Notes under the pieces: generated by a model | The model's database searches: none | What the model saw: the letters and a program-made list of their open reading frames with translations, nothing else | What the model was told of the DNA's origin: nothing | Shown: positions 52,115 to 63,050 of the stretch, piece by piece | Layout: the number at the start of each line of letters is the position of its first letter | Position numbering within the stretch: the stretch's first letter is position 1 | Origin: Selaginella tamariscina | Taxonomy: Eukaryota > Streptophyta > Lycopodiopsida > Selaginellales > Selaginellaceae | Direction of reading: 5' to 3' | Length of the DNA: 64,000 nt | Assembly: GCA_003024785.1 (NCBI GenBank) | Contig: PUQB01000591.1 | Span: 1 to 64,000, forward strand | Translations under genes and position numbers: made by a program

Positions 52115-52215
52115 CTGCTGAATCAAGGAACCCTAAAAACAATGGCTTTGAGCCCTAAAAATGTGCACAGCCGCCACCTATTTATCTGGCGGTGGAAACA
52201 GAGGATTCCTGGAAG
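52115..52215. promoter_or_regulatory. Short shared upstream region between divergent GTE and acetyltransferase genes
   Basis: Only about 100 bp separate the two start codons (52114 minus, 52216 plus), so the genes probably share a bidirectional promoter. An AAACCCTAA-like telo-box word on the minus strand (AGCCCTAAAAA near 52151 and GGAACCCTAAAAAC near 52128) is of a kind often found near plant translation/chromatin genes. Confidence 0.45.
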
Positions 52216-52473
52216 ATGCGATTAGGGTTCTTGGTGGCTATGGCGGACGACATGTTTCGCCATGGCGACGCGTTTCTGAGCTACAAGAAGAAGAATGTCG
52301 GCGGCGCTATTGTGCTCGATCTGCAACACACTTATGTTCCTCCCAGCATGCGTGGAATGGGGATTGCCGGACAGCTATGTGAGACTGCTTTCAATCATGC
52401 TAAAACAAATGGTTACCGCATCATCCCTACTTGCTCTTACATCTCGGTATGATACATACACAAACACACACAC

Positions 52474-52529
<56 letters not shown>

Positions 52530-52618
52530 CTGTATGGCAGGAGACCTTTCTTCCACGTAATCCACAATGGAAAGATCTAGTTTACAACAGCATTGGAACT
52601 GAAAAAACTAGCTCATAG
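52216..52618 (+). CDS. Small Gcn5-related N-acetyltransferase-like protein (At1g77540-type), 2 exons
   Basis: Resembles the small single-domain plant acetyltransferase-like protein represented by Arabidopsis At1g77540. Exon 1 runs to 52446 (ATCTCG|GTATGA) and exon 2 covers 52541-52618 (GGCAG|GAGACC). The product is about 102 residues from the ATG at 52216, or 94 from the ATG at 52240 (MADDMFRHGDAFLSYKK). Conserved words: DLQHTYVPPSMRGMGIAGQL (the acetyl-CoA loop R-G-x-G-x-A), IPTCSYIS and ETFLPRNPQWKDLVYNS. Substrate is uncertain; histone acetylation has been proposed for the family. The intron holds a CA/TA microsatellite. Frame intact. Confidence 0.85.
52455..52530. repeat. (CA)n(TA)n microsatellite in the acetyltransferase intron
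   Basis: CA run followed by a TA run filling most of the 94-bp intron. Confidence 0.95.
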
Positions 52619-52959
52619 CAGTGTAAAGTTTTATAAACTCCCATATACATCACATAAATAAACTTTGTTTAAAACTTAACCATTCTTTTTTGAAAGAATA
52701 AGATATGTATAAAATTGATGTACTGTACAGGGAGAAACGTCCATTATATACTATATAACCCGCCACAGCTATGAGAACGTATTCACGATGGTGAGTGGAC
52801 CCTGGATCCGTACTGCTTGCTACTTCTCGACGGGGAAATAGCGTATGACACGGTGGACTGGAACTCGTGATGACGAGATTAGGGTTCCCGACGAGGTGCA
52901 GACAGTCGGCCAGTAGATTGGTCGTCAACAGATGGATATGACAATCGATACGCGAGCCC

Positions 52960-53705
52960 GTCGGCTCTTTACCTTTTCTTATGCTGAAGCATGCTCTGCG
53001 CGAGGCCACTTATGCCAAGGGGGATTCATTGCCAGCCTGCCAGGGGCCCTTGGACCACCGAGCGGGAGAGGTATTTGATAGTCTTTTCGCTGACGATACG
53101 GGCTTGTTGGTGAACCTGGATAGGGTGAAAAGGATGCTAGATCGGTTCAACCTAGCGGCTGGCGGCAAGACAAACTGGCACAAGTCCCGTGGTGTATGGC
53201 TTAGTGAACGGGGATTTGTGTGGATTGACCAGGTATTTAGGGTTCCAGCTAGGGGTCCGATATGATACCAGCCAGCAAAGTTCGTTCATCTTGCGAGCAA
53301 CATATGAGCAGTTGGGGCAACCGTAGATTGTCGCTCCCTGCGAGGTTAGTAGTGGTAAATGTTGTGCTGCAAGGTAGCCTCTAGTTCTACACTGGGGTGT
53401 GGAATCTCACTGCAACGGATCGAACAGCGTGTATATCTGGAAAGGCTCGAATTGCAAACGCTTGTGTGAGATGGGACTCCTGTGTGCGGCCACGAGCGGA
53501 AGGGGAGTTGGATTGATATCGCCAGGTTCGGCTGCACGTGCCCTCATGGCGAAGATGGTGGTTAGATGCTTCTTTCCAGGTACCCAGCCATGGAAAGTCA
53601 TGCTTCGTTCCCTTCAGGATTACGGTACCTCACAGTGGGATATTGCTGTGGTATTGGTCGGAACTTCGTACAGCTCTAGTCCCAGTATGACCGTCACAGC
53701 TTGAG
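52960..53705 (+). pseudogene. LINE (non-LTR retrotransposon) reverse transcriptase remnant
   Basis: Plus-strand frames give ALREATYAKGDSLPACQG and SLFADDTGLLVNLDRVKRML, the FADDT core of LINE-type RT with the following helix. GKTNWHKSRGVWLS is typical of the next RT block. Downstream in other frames are SNSVYIWKGSNCKRL and LISPGSAARALMAKMVVRCF, from the post-RT region. Several frameshifts; no ends, poly(A) tail or endonuclease seen. A dead fragment. Confidence 0.75.
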
Positions 53706-56397
53706 GAGATTGTTTCACTTTCGCTATTTCTCCATGAGCTAGTCCATGCTGCGGGCTGCGCACAGTGGGACAACTTTGAGACATGGAAATTTTCCTAAAA
53801 TTGAGGTGTTATCATTAACACGCCCATCATCAAAGACCATAACCAGATAAATAAATATGGCTTTATGATTATATCAATTCACCTAAATGCAAAGATTATA
53901 TTATTGATTTAGTAAGATAATATCTTCTACAATAATATTATCAGGACGTTAAAATGCCATGTTAATTTCATGTTTCAATTATATTTTATAATTTATTTAA
54001 TTCAATATGTCAAACTAAGATGTATTATACATTATGGACACCTAATTCCACAAAGTACTACATTGTTTCCTAAGTAAATGTATTAAAGTATTACATCGGA
54101 CTCAAATATCCTTTTTGAGTCTTCTTATTTATTGATTATGACCACCACATGATTATTATTAAATCACAATATTGAGCAATTTTGTTTCAATATTTAATAA
54201 ATATTATACTATACTTTGTTAAGTCATTCATAATTAATCTTGAGACAATCAAATACTTTTAAAATCTAAAGTATGAATATCTTAACATATAAGGTGATAA
54301 AAACCCCATGTTCTTGAATTGAACATTAAATTGAATATTAAGGACTTTTAATTATGATCATCAAGAAGGGAAACCAACTTCTTCTTTAAATTCTTAATAT
54401 TAAAATTAAGGAACAACAACATTAAACTTAAGAAACACTAATACCGTTACTCAAACCTTGAGACTAATTCGACATTAACCTCAAGGACACCATCAAACCT
54501 TGAGTCAAGAAAAATCTTACTTTTTAATATTTTAAAAGACTAAAGATACATATTTTATATGTTTTTTGTGAGCCCACATTTATGATTATGATGCAAGTTA
54601 AAAAACAGATTTCAAATAATCGTATTCAACTCCAAAATGAAGACACTAAAAAACAACATTAACTTTTAAATCTCATTTGATATTGACTTTTCTAAGGAAG
54701 CACATGCATTTAAACCTTTAATAAAAACCTGATTGCTTTTAGCTCTTCGACGTCTTCAAATATAACTTATCAAATTTAACAAGTTTTCCTATATAATTAA
54801 TAAGCAAAGTGGAAATCCTCTTATGTTCTTTGTTAGCTAAGGAATCACCCTTGATTAAGAAGTCAAATCAATCAAGTCCCACAATGCAAACATTTAAGCT
54901 TAAAGAGTTAACCATGAAATACATATGTATGCACTGAACACTTTCACAATATAAACTCAATAAACATGAAATGAAAACACATGTTTATAACATTTTTGTT
55001 TTTGGTAAATCACACTATTTACCTTAAAATTACACAAATAGGAATGCAATATTAAATCTTTTTATTGTCATAAAATCAAAAATTGACAATTTTGATTTAA
55101 ACCATGATTTAAACCACCAAATAAATCATGATGACTTAAATTAATAAAATTCAAACCAATTTATATAATAACTTTTTAATAATTTTGAATTAAATCAAAT
55201 ATATAATTTTAAATTTTTTAATTTTATGAATATTTTTTCCATTTATTCATTATATAAATTCTTAATATATCTAATTTTTATTAAAAATTAAGGTTTATTA
55301 TTCATGAATATTAAAAATTATAAAGAAATTAATCCTTGCATAATATATTATCCCATCTTCTTCTCATGATTTCACATGAGAGACAACTATAAACATAACT
55401 TGAATACAAAATGTACACTTATAACTAACTAAAATTTAACATTATACTTGTTTAAATCAAGGGACTTGAACTAACAATATAATCAACCTAATGTCACTTG
55501 TAATTAGCGTCATCAAAATAATGTGAACATCAAAATAATATTTTAATTACATTGCATCTTTGAACTAACTATTTAACATATTCATTATATGTTAATACAT
55601 GACTTTTGTTATATCATAAATTCAACACTAACTTCTTGAGTTACACTCTTAAAACATGCACTATAATAAAAACACATTTTACACTTTTTATCTAAATGTC
55701 ACATAGAGATGTGACACTAGACTAGACGTTACACGATACAACACCCAAGGCACACCTTTGGGGTTTTTCCCCATTTGAACACCATTCTCAAAACTGGCAT
55801 TGAATCTTGACCTAAACCAAAATTCAATGAACATTATCATGTTTTAAAATCATGTGTTATTTCAATTTCATACATCTTAAATAAAAAGAAAAAATTTCAA
55901 TAATGTGTAGACCTAATATATTACATGATCCATTTCACAAGACTTAATTTGTAAACTAAAACAAACTAGTTCATCTTGTCTTGTGAAAGTATATGATAAA
56001 TTAACATGTGGTAATGTAACATAAACAAATGTGAGGTAAAGTGTTTCATTTTGTATTCATTTCTTTCTTGAATACAATCTCCTCATTTCAAGGTTCCACC
56101 CTTGTTTTAAAGGTTTCGCCCTTTGCACAAGGTCGTGACATAAAGTAGCCTGGGAAAATGCAAGGTAAAGTAACTTACACACACCACTTATAAGTTGCCT
56201 TTCGAGTGCTACCTTCAACATTAAAGTCCATAACCCACATCCACTTACCATCTTTAAAGAGTTATAAATCTCATGACCAACTCTCTACACATAATTTAGA
56301 TGTGTTAGCCGAAAATAATAAAGTACTTCAAGAACTTAAAACTAATTAAACACTAAAACACACTACCACTGAGCACAAAAAATAGGCTCCAATATTA
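53706..56397. other. AT-rich intergenic region with small repeat fragments
   Basis: No genes recognised. It contains two identifiable scraps: 55695-55770, similar to the solo LTR family in plus orientation (compare 42543-42600), and 56049-56140 (listed separately). The rest is AT-rich. Confidence 0.5.
56049..56140 (+). repeat. Fragment of the LTR of the 59-62 kb Ty3 family
   Basis: Matches the reverse complement of 62133-62225: CAAGGTTCCACCCTTGTT, then TTTCGCCCTTTGCACAAGG and a GTGACA end. A partial LTR relic inserted in the AT-rich region, ending at the CA terminus. Confidence 0.8.
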
Positions 56398-57722
56398 TTA
56401 TCAAAGTTTTAACCTAAAGAGCCAACACATAACAACACATAATTATCAAGTGGCCATTCAGCATTAACACCTTAATATGACTATCCCATGAACCCCAAAG
56501 GATAACTTTAGAATCTTACCTCAAGAAACCTAGACAATCTAATGCCCTAACCCCACAAAGGAGATGTGTCTCACACATACCCTTGTGATAGAGTTAAGAC
56601 ATCATCACTCACTTCTTGAGAAATCACCTTCATCCATGAGTATAACCCCTTTAGGGTGATAAGGGGACCTTACCCAAGGGTCCTAAAACTAGGTTTGAAG
56701 AACCCTAGTAAGCGTGCAATCAAGCAAGTGCCACATGAAAGGGCTCTTGCTAATGAGCTTTGATTGTTCAACTCTTAAACATATTCACACACCCCCAAGA
56801 ACATATGATTATAAGACTTAACTTCCCTTGAGCAAATGTCCAAGATTTAACACCCTACCACGAGCACTAGCACACTTGCTTGTTAAAGTATCCAACCCCT
56901 TAACTTTAAACCCATAACACAACCTAAAAGAGCATGCATTAAGCAATTTACCGTGTGTCATCTAGCCTAGTGTCACATGAACATGTGTCATTATTTTCTA
57001 AGATGTGGGTTATCTTGTCATAGCCCCTTAGACTCAAGAATTACATTTGGTGCCACAAACATGGCTCACAAATGCCAACTCTAAAACCCCTTTATGAACC
57101 CTAATAAAAAGAACATGTCTAATTAGTGGAATATGTACTCCAACAAGACCATTTATGTGTGCGATCGACTTACTAGAGGAAAGGAGTTAATTGTACCATA
57201 CCCAAACACAACATTGTAAATCCACCAATGCTACGAGTAAGCTTACCCCTATTAGCTGGAAGTTAGGGTGGCACAAAAGGTGTGCCTTTACAACATAAGC
57301 TAGGCTTATGCTAGGGAGAGAAAAAAACTAAACACCTCTCAGTCTCTGGCATGTTTTCCCCACACCTATATATGCAATAGAGGTGCCATTCCTCCTTTCC
57401 CCCCCTTGCCCTTTATTTTTTTTTGTTTTGTAAAGTGGACTAGTACGAAAACTCATTCCAAATATAAATATACTTAATGAGTTTAACTTAATGACTCATC
57501 AATCCTAAACCCTAAATTGAGGGGTTTAGGCCATAGGGTTAGGTTAATCTTAAGGGTGTTTCTAACCATATTCGACACACCAAACTCACTAATTAGGACA
57601 TCAAAATGAGGGAGAGTTTTTAAGATGAAAGTGCGTAAAGGTTTATGCAAGTACCTAATGACACTTGGCCAGACTATTACTAGATACTCAAGTGCATTAA
57701 GTGAACTTGTTTTCTCAACACC
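56398..57722 (-). repeat. Degraded LTR of the large solo-LTR family, minus orientation
   Basis: Begins TATCAAAGTTTTAACC (degenerate LTR end) and follows the order of 42960-44600 with many C-to-T/G-to-A type differences. It is cut at about 57722 next to the start of a plus-oriented copy. Confidence 0.75.
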
Positions 57723-58591
57723 TATAGTGTCATAATTTTTATTATGACTCAACCCTTTACTTTAAAAAATGATTATTGTTACCTACTATACTATGTTGAT
57801 GGACCTTAGATGTAGTGAGAAACAACCCCACTTAATGCACTTAGGTGTTTAGGGGTAGTCCAGTCAACTGTTCTTAGATATTGCGAGAAACTCTAAGCGA
57901 AAATAACACTTACTTTTTAGAAAACTCACCCTCAATTTTGACGTCCCAATTAGGTTAATTGGTTAATGCAAGTGAGTTCGGCATATTATGTAGGGTTAGG
58001 AACACCCCTAGGGTTGCCCTAACCCACACCCTAAAACCCCCACCCCTTCGGGTAGGGTTTTAGGGGTAAGAATAAGGTTTCATTAATAACTCATCTCATT
58101 AGCCAAGGGACAGCATTCTATGCCAGTCCACTTACTCTATTAGGAAAACGAGGGGGGCGGAGCCATAGTTACGAACACGAACACAAAACACAAACACGAG
58201 CCTTAGATTCCAAGAACCCGACCACGGAACACGATCACGGCTCACGATGCTCACGAATATTCTAGTGAATATTAATGAATATTCTAACTCGCACACAATC
58301 ACTTTTATATTAAATTAATAAATATAAATCTCAAAGAAATAATTGTATTTAAAGAAACGTATACATGTCAAATTATGTATACATTAACCTTAAAAATGTG
58401 TTTTTTATCATATGTAAGCTGGTTGCCAAAACCTCTCTTATAAATATGCTGCATTCTTCAAAAATAAAATAAAATAAAATAAAATACATCATATACATGT
58501 CTAGCTTATATAAAAATATAATATTTGGATATGTTGTAACATATTATCTAAAACTCCACGTTTTTACATGTTGTAGTTTAAATTTTATATA

Positions 58592-58640
58592 AATATATAT
58601 GTGTGTGTGTGTGTGTTTATAAGTATTCTCATACATACAT

Positions 58641-58708
<68 letters not shown>

Positions 58709-58734
58709 ATATAATATATTATATATATATATAT
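58592..58734. repeat. (GT)n..(AC)n(AT)n compound microsatellite
   Basis: GT run at 58600-58616, AC run at 58640-58651 and AT run to 58734, inside the hAT-like element. Confidence 0.95.
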
Positions 58735-58903
58735 GCAAATGTACATGATTATATATACAAAATTACCACTGTCGCGAAGAAGGATGCTTTCACAGTGTTG
58801 AATTGCTGCGCCATGCTTGTTGTGCCTTGGATTGCTGCTGCCGTTCCTGTGTGATGCCGTGCACCCTAAAGTATATTCAACTAAGAATATTCTAAACATG
58901 TTT

Positions 58904-59025
58904 ATGTTACGAACACGGGCCGTGATCTTGGCCGTGGTCGCCGGGATCACGGCCCGTGTTCGTAACATGACACAACTGTTCACGAACACGGCCGTAGGAA
59001 CACGACCCATGGCCGTGTTCGTGAA
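58904..59025. repeat. Two adjacent perfect hairpins containing TIR-like words
   Basis: Hairpin 1 has 24-bp arms at 58904-58927 and 58945-58968 with a 17-nt loop. Hairpin 2 has 15-bp arms at 58979-58993 and 59011-59025. Each arm contains ACGAACACGG, similar to the terminal repeat. Confidence 0.92.
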
Positions 59026-59106
59026 ACACGGTGAACACGGCCGGGATCCCGGTCGTGTTCGTAACTATGGGCGGAGCGCTCCGTCACATAAATAAGGTAG
59101 AGTATG

Positions 59107-59507
59107 TGTCACGACTTTGTGCAAAGGACAAAACCTTTAGAACAAGGGTGGAACCTTGAAAGGAGGAGATTGTATTCAAGAAAGAAATGAATACAAAAAT
59201 GAAAACAAGGCCGGAGACTGTGTTGAATGATTCTAAAAAACCTGGAACTGGAACCCTGTTTATATATCTGAGGTCCTGAGAATTGTATGATCCACAATTG
59301 GTCTGGAATGTGTGATCCACAACTGGTCTGGAATATGTGGTCCACAACTGGTCTGGAACATGCGTATGAATATACGCCTTGCTGTTGATGGTGTAGTTCA
59401 GCATCTAGGATCATACAGACCAGTTGGTTAACACATGTGTGGTGTTAGCCAAAAGGTCTTGGATTTAAGTCCTGTGAAAGGCAAAAAAATAACCCATGAT
59501 CCTTACA
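59107..59507 (-). repeat. 3' LTR of the deleted Ty3 element
   Basis: Similar to 62133-62529 throughout. On the minus strand it starts TGTAAGGATCATGGG and ends GTCGTGACA. Contains triplicated GGTCCACAACTGGTC-like words. Confidence 0.9.
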
Positions 59508-59830
59508 CTATCTCCCCCTTCGATGACAAGCACCGTGCGTCATTGGTCCATGTTTTGTAGGATATCGTTGATGGAACTCGGCAACAAGATCAGGATCATG
59601 AACCATGATCCTTACACTATCTCCCCTTCGATGACGAGCACCGCGCGTCACTGGTCATGTTTTGTAGGATATCGTTGATGGAACTCGGCAACAAGATCAG
59701 GATCATGAACCATGATCCTTACACTATCTCCCCCTTCGATGACGAGCACCACGCGTCACTGGTCCAGGTTTTGCAGGATATTGTTGATAGAACTCGGCAA
59801 CAAGATCAGGAGCATGAACAAGATGAGTAG
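59508..59830 (-). repeat. Three tandem copies of a unit of about 108 bp spanning the polypurine tract and LTR start
   Basis: Units begin at 59508, 59617 and 59724. On the minus strand each holds the chromodomain tail, the purine tract (AAGGGGGAGATAG or a variant) and TGTAAGGATCATGG, i.e. the first 14 nt of the LTR. Only the copy next to 59507 abuts the full LTR. Confidence 0.85.
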
Positions 59831-60175
59831 CAGGCTCCCAAGTGCGTTCACCAGGTGGATAATCGATCCAGTTGGCCAATAACGCCGGAGGAGCCACACT
59901 TGGTCACCAATTGTGAATGCTGGAGGAGAGGAACGGGAACGATCAGCAGCTTGTTGTTGCAAATCCCGAGCGCATTGAAGATGATGCTGCACTTCTTCAT
60001 GGACCTGTCGGAGATGCTCAACACGATCATCGGCAGCAGTGGTGAGGCCATGAACCACGGGCAAGCTGTAGGACCAGCGAGGATGAACACCAGAGAAAAG
60101 ATGCATGTCAGAGACGAGCGGGAGAGGATACTTGTTTGGAATGGTGACCTTATTCAGATCTCGATAGTCCACCAT
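59756..60175 (-). pseudogene. pol remnant: RT start fused to integrase C-terminus and chromodomain relic
   Basis: [20 protein letters not shown] joins [14 protein letters not shown] at about 60108, continuing through [18 protein letters not shown] and [13 protein letters not shown]. The chromodomain-like [19 protein letters not shown] is present in another frame near 59850. An internal deletion product. Confidence 0.85.
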
Positions 60176-61347
60176 GAGCCGGAGACTTCCATCCTTCTTA
60201 AAACAAAGAATACTGGAGCACCAGCCGGTGATCGCGAATGACGGATAAATCCGGTGACAAGATTCTCCTCAATGTATTTCCTCAATGTCTCCAACTCTGT
60301 TGGTGAGAGACCGTAAATGGGACCGGAGGACGGCTGCTTACCCTCAACGAGATCGATAGGACAGTCGTACTCACGGTGCGGTGGCAAGGCAGAAGCTTTC
60401 TTTTTGTCGAAGACGTCTGCGAAATCGGCATACTGCTTTGGTAAGGCAGGAGGAACAGAAACATCCTTAGCAGAGCAGGGATAGACTTTGATCGCGAACA
60501 CGGATGCTGGGTCATGTCGGCTATCTTTCTTGAACTGCTTCAAGGTGATATGCGAGACTCGAAGTGGAGGAGGAACTGGAACAGGATCGGAATCAAAGAG
60601 TGTGGCTGGAGTTGAAACAGCTGGGAAACTGTTCATGAAACGTTCTCTCCAACCAGGATCCACCAACTCGATCCACGGCAAACCAAGGATAATCGTAGAG
60701 TCTGGAATAGAAACAACACTGAAGGAGATGTTGCACACAGCACCGCAAGCAACGACCTCAACGAACTCCGTGTCATTTTTACCGCTCCAGATTTGATCTC
60801 GTCCATCAACGACCCGTACAGAACCAGGAGTCTTCAAAGGATGTAGACGGATCCCGTGCCTGACAGCAAAATTCTTGTCGATGAAATTTGCGTTCGCTCC
60901 GCTATCCACCAAAGCTTTACCAGAGAACTCCACCTCTGGTGTCTTCAGCTGCACCGGAACATGGAACGGCTTGCACACCTTCGTGGATGGAATGGATCCA
61001 AGATGAGGAAGGGAAGATGTTATGAGTGAAGAGCCTTGAGGAACATGAGTTGTTCCACGGCAATCCAGCCGGACGGCTCCTATTCGGGCTGGATCTTCTC
61101 GTTTCCCGAGCACAGCAAGGGCCACTTCACGAGCTTGTTTTGGACGTCGATGACAATTCTCCAACTTGTGGTACGGGTCCCCACAGTACAAACAAAGCTT
61201 GTACTGAATCCGCTTCTGACGTTCGGTTGGCAAAAGCTTGCCTCGGCGTGATCGCCCTAATTCCATCGGGGATGGTTCTACTGAGGAAGATGATGAATCA
61301 GCAGATGAGGGAACAGGGACTGCAGAAATGGAAGAAGACGGCACCAA
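60176..61347 (-). pseudogene. gag zinc knuckle-protease-RT N-terminus in one frame (deleted Ty3 element)
   Basis: One open frame encodes the Ser-rich Gag end, zinc knuckle (CLYCGDPYHKLENC), protease active site (KALVDSGANANFIDKNFA), ILGLPWIELVDPGW and the RT beginning ([33 protein letters not shown]). Here the gag end and pol are in the same frame, unlike the 19.7 kb family, where a TAG separates them. Confidence 0.85.
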
Positions 61348-61972
61348 GAAGAAAGAAGGATGCCGACGTTCTTGTTTCCTCGATCAACCGGTTGTCACAA
61401 CGAATTGCCAACTCGATGCTGGTGAGGGTTTCCGGAACCGCAAAATTCAGCAACATGTCTTTGACCTCGTCCTGCAACCCCGACCGAAAACCTCCTTGAG
61501 AGCACGATCTCCCCATGTGACATCACAAGCAAGAAGTTGAAACTTCGATGCGTACTCTGCTACCGACATACCCCCTTGGTGAAGCTGACGGAGTTTGGTG
61601 ATGGCAGCACTCTCACGATCCACGTCACTGAACATCGCCGTGAACCATTCCATAAACTCATCAAAATTCCAAGGATCGATCATTGTTCTCTAGCAAGGCT
61701 GAGAACCATGAAGAGCAGAACCAGAAAGCAGCGACCCGATCAATCCAACCTTAATGGGTTCTGTGCTGTAGCGCCTCGGCTGCATCACGATCCGCAGACG
61801 AACTTGATTGAGAAAACCTCGGAACTTCGATCGGGTACCATCGAACTTTTCGGGCATGCTGATCTTCGGCTCTGGAGAATTCACGCTGTCGGAGCTGATC
61901 ATTCTCCAGGTGTAGTTGTTTGAGCTGCTGCTGGAGGGCAGCAACTTGCTCATGAAGAGCATGCTCGGACAT
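61298..61972 (-). pseudogene. gag N-terminal region (deleted Ty3 element), frameshifted
   Basis: Starts MSEHALHEQVAALQQQLKQL at 61972 (coiled-coil-like), then SPEPKISMPEKFDGTRSKF, FRGFLNQVRLRIVMQPRRYS and FRSGLQDEVKDMLLNFAVPE in changing frames. Clearly homologous to Gag of the 19.7 kb family (shared PEPKISMPEKF and MQPRRYST words). Frame changes near 61850, 61700 and 61490. Confidence 0.85.
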
Positions 61973-62118
61973 GATGAGTCGAAGAAGAAAAATCAAAAAG
62001 AAAAAAAAAAAAATCAGAAAAGAAAAAGAAAAGAAAAAAAAATCGAAAAGAAAATTGAAAAGAGAGAAAGAAAAAAATGGGATCGATGACAAGCGGAAAC
62101 AGAAGCTTGTCACTACCT

Positions 62119-62130
62119 AGAATCATTCAA
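62119..62130 (-). promoter_or_regulatory. Putative primer-binding site, self-complementary type (deleted Ty3 element)
   Basis: Minus strand TTGAATGATTCT, 2 nt (GT) after the 5' LTR end at 62133, is the exact reverse complement of AGAATCATTCAA at 62261-62250 in the LTR. No TGG start. Confidence 0.7.
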
Positions 62131-62132
62131 AC

Positions 62133-62529
62133 TGTCACGACCTTGTGCAAAGGGCGAAACCTTTAGAACAAGGGTGGAACCTTGAAAGGAGGAGATTGTA
62201 TTCAAGAAAGAAATGAATACAAAATGAAACACAAGGCCGAAGACTGGTGTTGAATGATTCTGAGAAACCTGGAACTGGAACCCTGTTTATATATCTGAGG
62301 TCCTGAGATTGTATGGTCCACAACTGGTCTGGAATGTGTGATCCACAACTGGTCTGGAATGTGTGGTCCACAACTGGTCTGGAACATGCGTATGAATATA
62401 CGCCTTGCTGTTGATGGTGTAGTTTAGCATCCAGGATCATACGAATCAGTTGGTTAACACATGTGTGTGTTAGTCAAAAGGTCTCGGGTTCAAGTCCTGT
62501 GAAAGGCAAAAAATAACCATATCATCACA
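62133..62529 (-). repeat. 5' LTR of the deleted Ty3 element
   Basis: Minus strand TGTGATGATATGG..GTCGTGACA. TATATAAA lies at 62293-62286, and AGAATCATTCAA, the expected transcript start, begins 32 nt downstream of its first base. Confidence 0.92.
62250..62293 (-). promoter_or_regulatory. LTR TATA box and predicted RNA 5' end matching the PBS (deleted Ty3 element)
   Basis: TATATAAA (62293-62286) followed by 24 nt and then AGAATCATTCAACACCAGTC. The CAACACCAGTC continuation is shared with the other Ty3 family, where CAGTTACTAT precedes CAACACCAGTC. Confidence 0.65.
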
Positions 62530-62555
62530 GTATGTAGAAGTGAGTGTTCTTGGGT

Positions 62556-63050
62556 TCATTACTTTTCATTTCTAGCTTGTGTCATTAAGGCACAACCCTG
62601 TGTTGTGCCGCCATAACTTCTAAACAATAGGGGTACGTCTCACTTTTGGGGTAACCTACCCTTAACATTGGTAAATCCATGCCTGGAAGGTTTTGTCAAA
62701 TTGCGCGTTTTAAGAGTTATAGGTTGAGGCTTAACTTCAAACTCCTCCTCCATGTCAAGCTAAGAGCAACACTCACAACTAAGCAAGACTAAGTTCATTA
62801 CTTTTCTCCATTACAAGCTCTAACTTGTGTCATTAAGGCACAACCCTGTGTTGTGCCGCCATAACTTCTAAACAATAGGGGTACGTCTCACTTTTGGGGT
62901 AGCCTACCCTTAATATTGGTGAATCCATGCCTGGAAGGTTTTGTCAAACTGCGCGTTTTAAGAGTTATAGGTTGAGGCTTAACTTCAAACTCCTCCTCCA
63001 TGTCAAGCTAAGAGCAACACTCACAACTAAGCAAGGCACGTTTGTGTCCT
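62556..63050 (+). repeat. Tandem duplication of about 250 bp inside the large LTR
   Basis: The segment with AAGGCACAACCCTGTGTTG at about 62589 is repeated at about 62839 with few differences. The solo LTR copies at 42 and 44 kb have one unit. Confidence 0.85.

Larger units (their letters stand above)
58164..59069. mobile_element. Non-autonomous hAT-like DNA transposon
   Basis: Terminal inverted repeats CATAGTTACGAACACGA / TCGTGTTCGTAACTATG (17 bp perfect) are flanked by an 8-bp target-site duplication GGCGGAGC (58156-58163 and 59070-59077), as for hAT elements. No transposase. It contains a microsatellite (58592-58734) and, near the right end, two strong hairpins that repeat the TIR word. 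Confidence 0.85.
59107..62529 (-). mobile_element. Internally deleted chromodomain Ty3/gypsy element (second family)
   Basis: LTRs at 62529-62133 (5') and 59507-59107 (3'). The perfect 5-bp target-site duplication GTATG lies at 59102-59106 and 62530-62534. Coding region (minus): gag, protease and RT start, then a jump at about 60108 from RT ([12 protein letters not shown]) to the integrase C-terminal region ([26 protein letters not shown]) and a chromodomain relic. About 2 kb of RT, RNase H and integrase is missing compared with the family at 19.7-25.9 kb. LTRs, putative PBS and polypurine tract are kept, so it could have been mobilised in trans. Confidence 0.92.

Noticed and set aside
52115..52126. 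Longer N-terminus of the GTE protein starting at 52126
   Set aside because: The codon there is TTG; the first ATG in frame is at 52114.
52192..52215. Longer N-terminus of the acetyltransferase starting at 52192
   Set aside because: The codon at 52192 is GTG, not ATG; the first ATG in frame is 52216.
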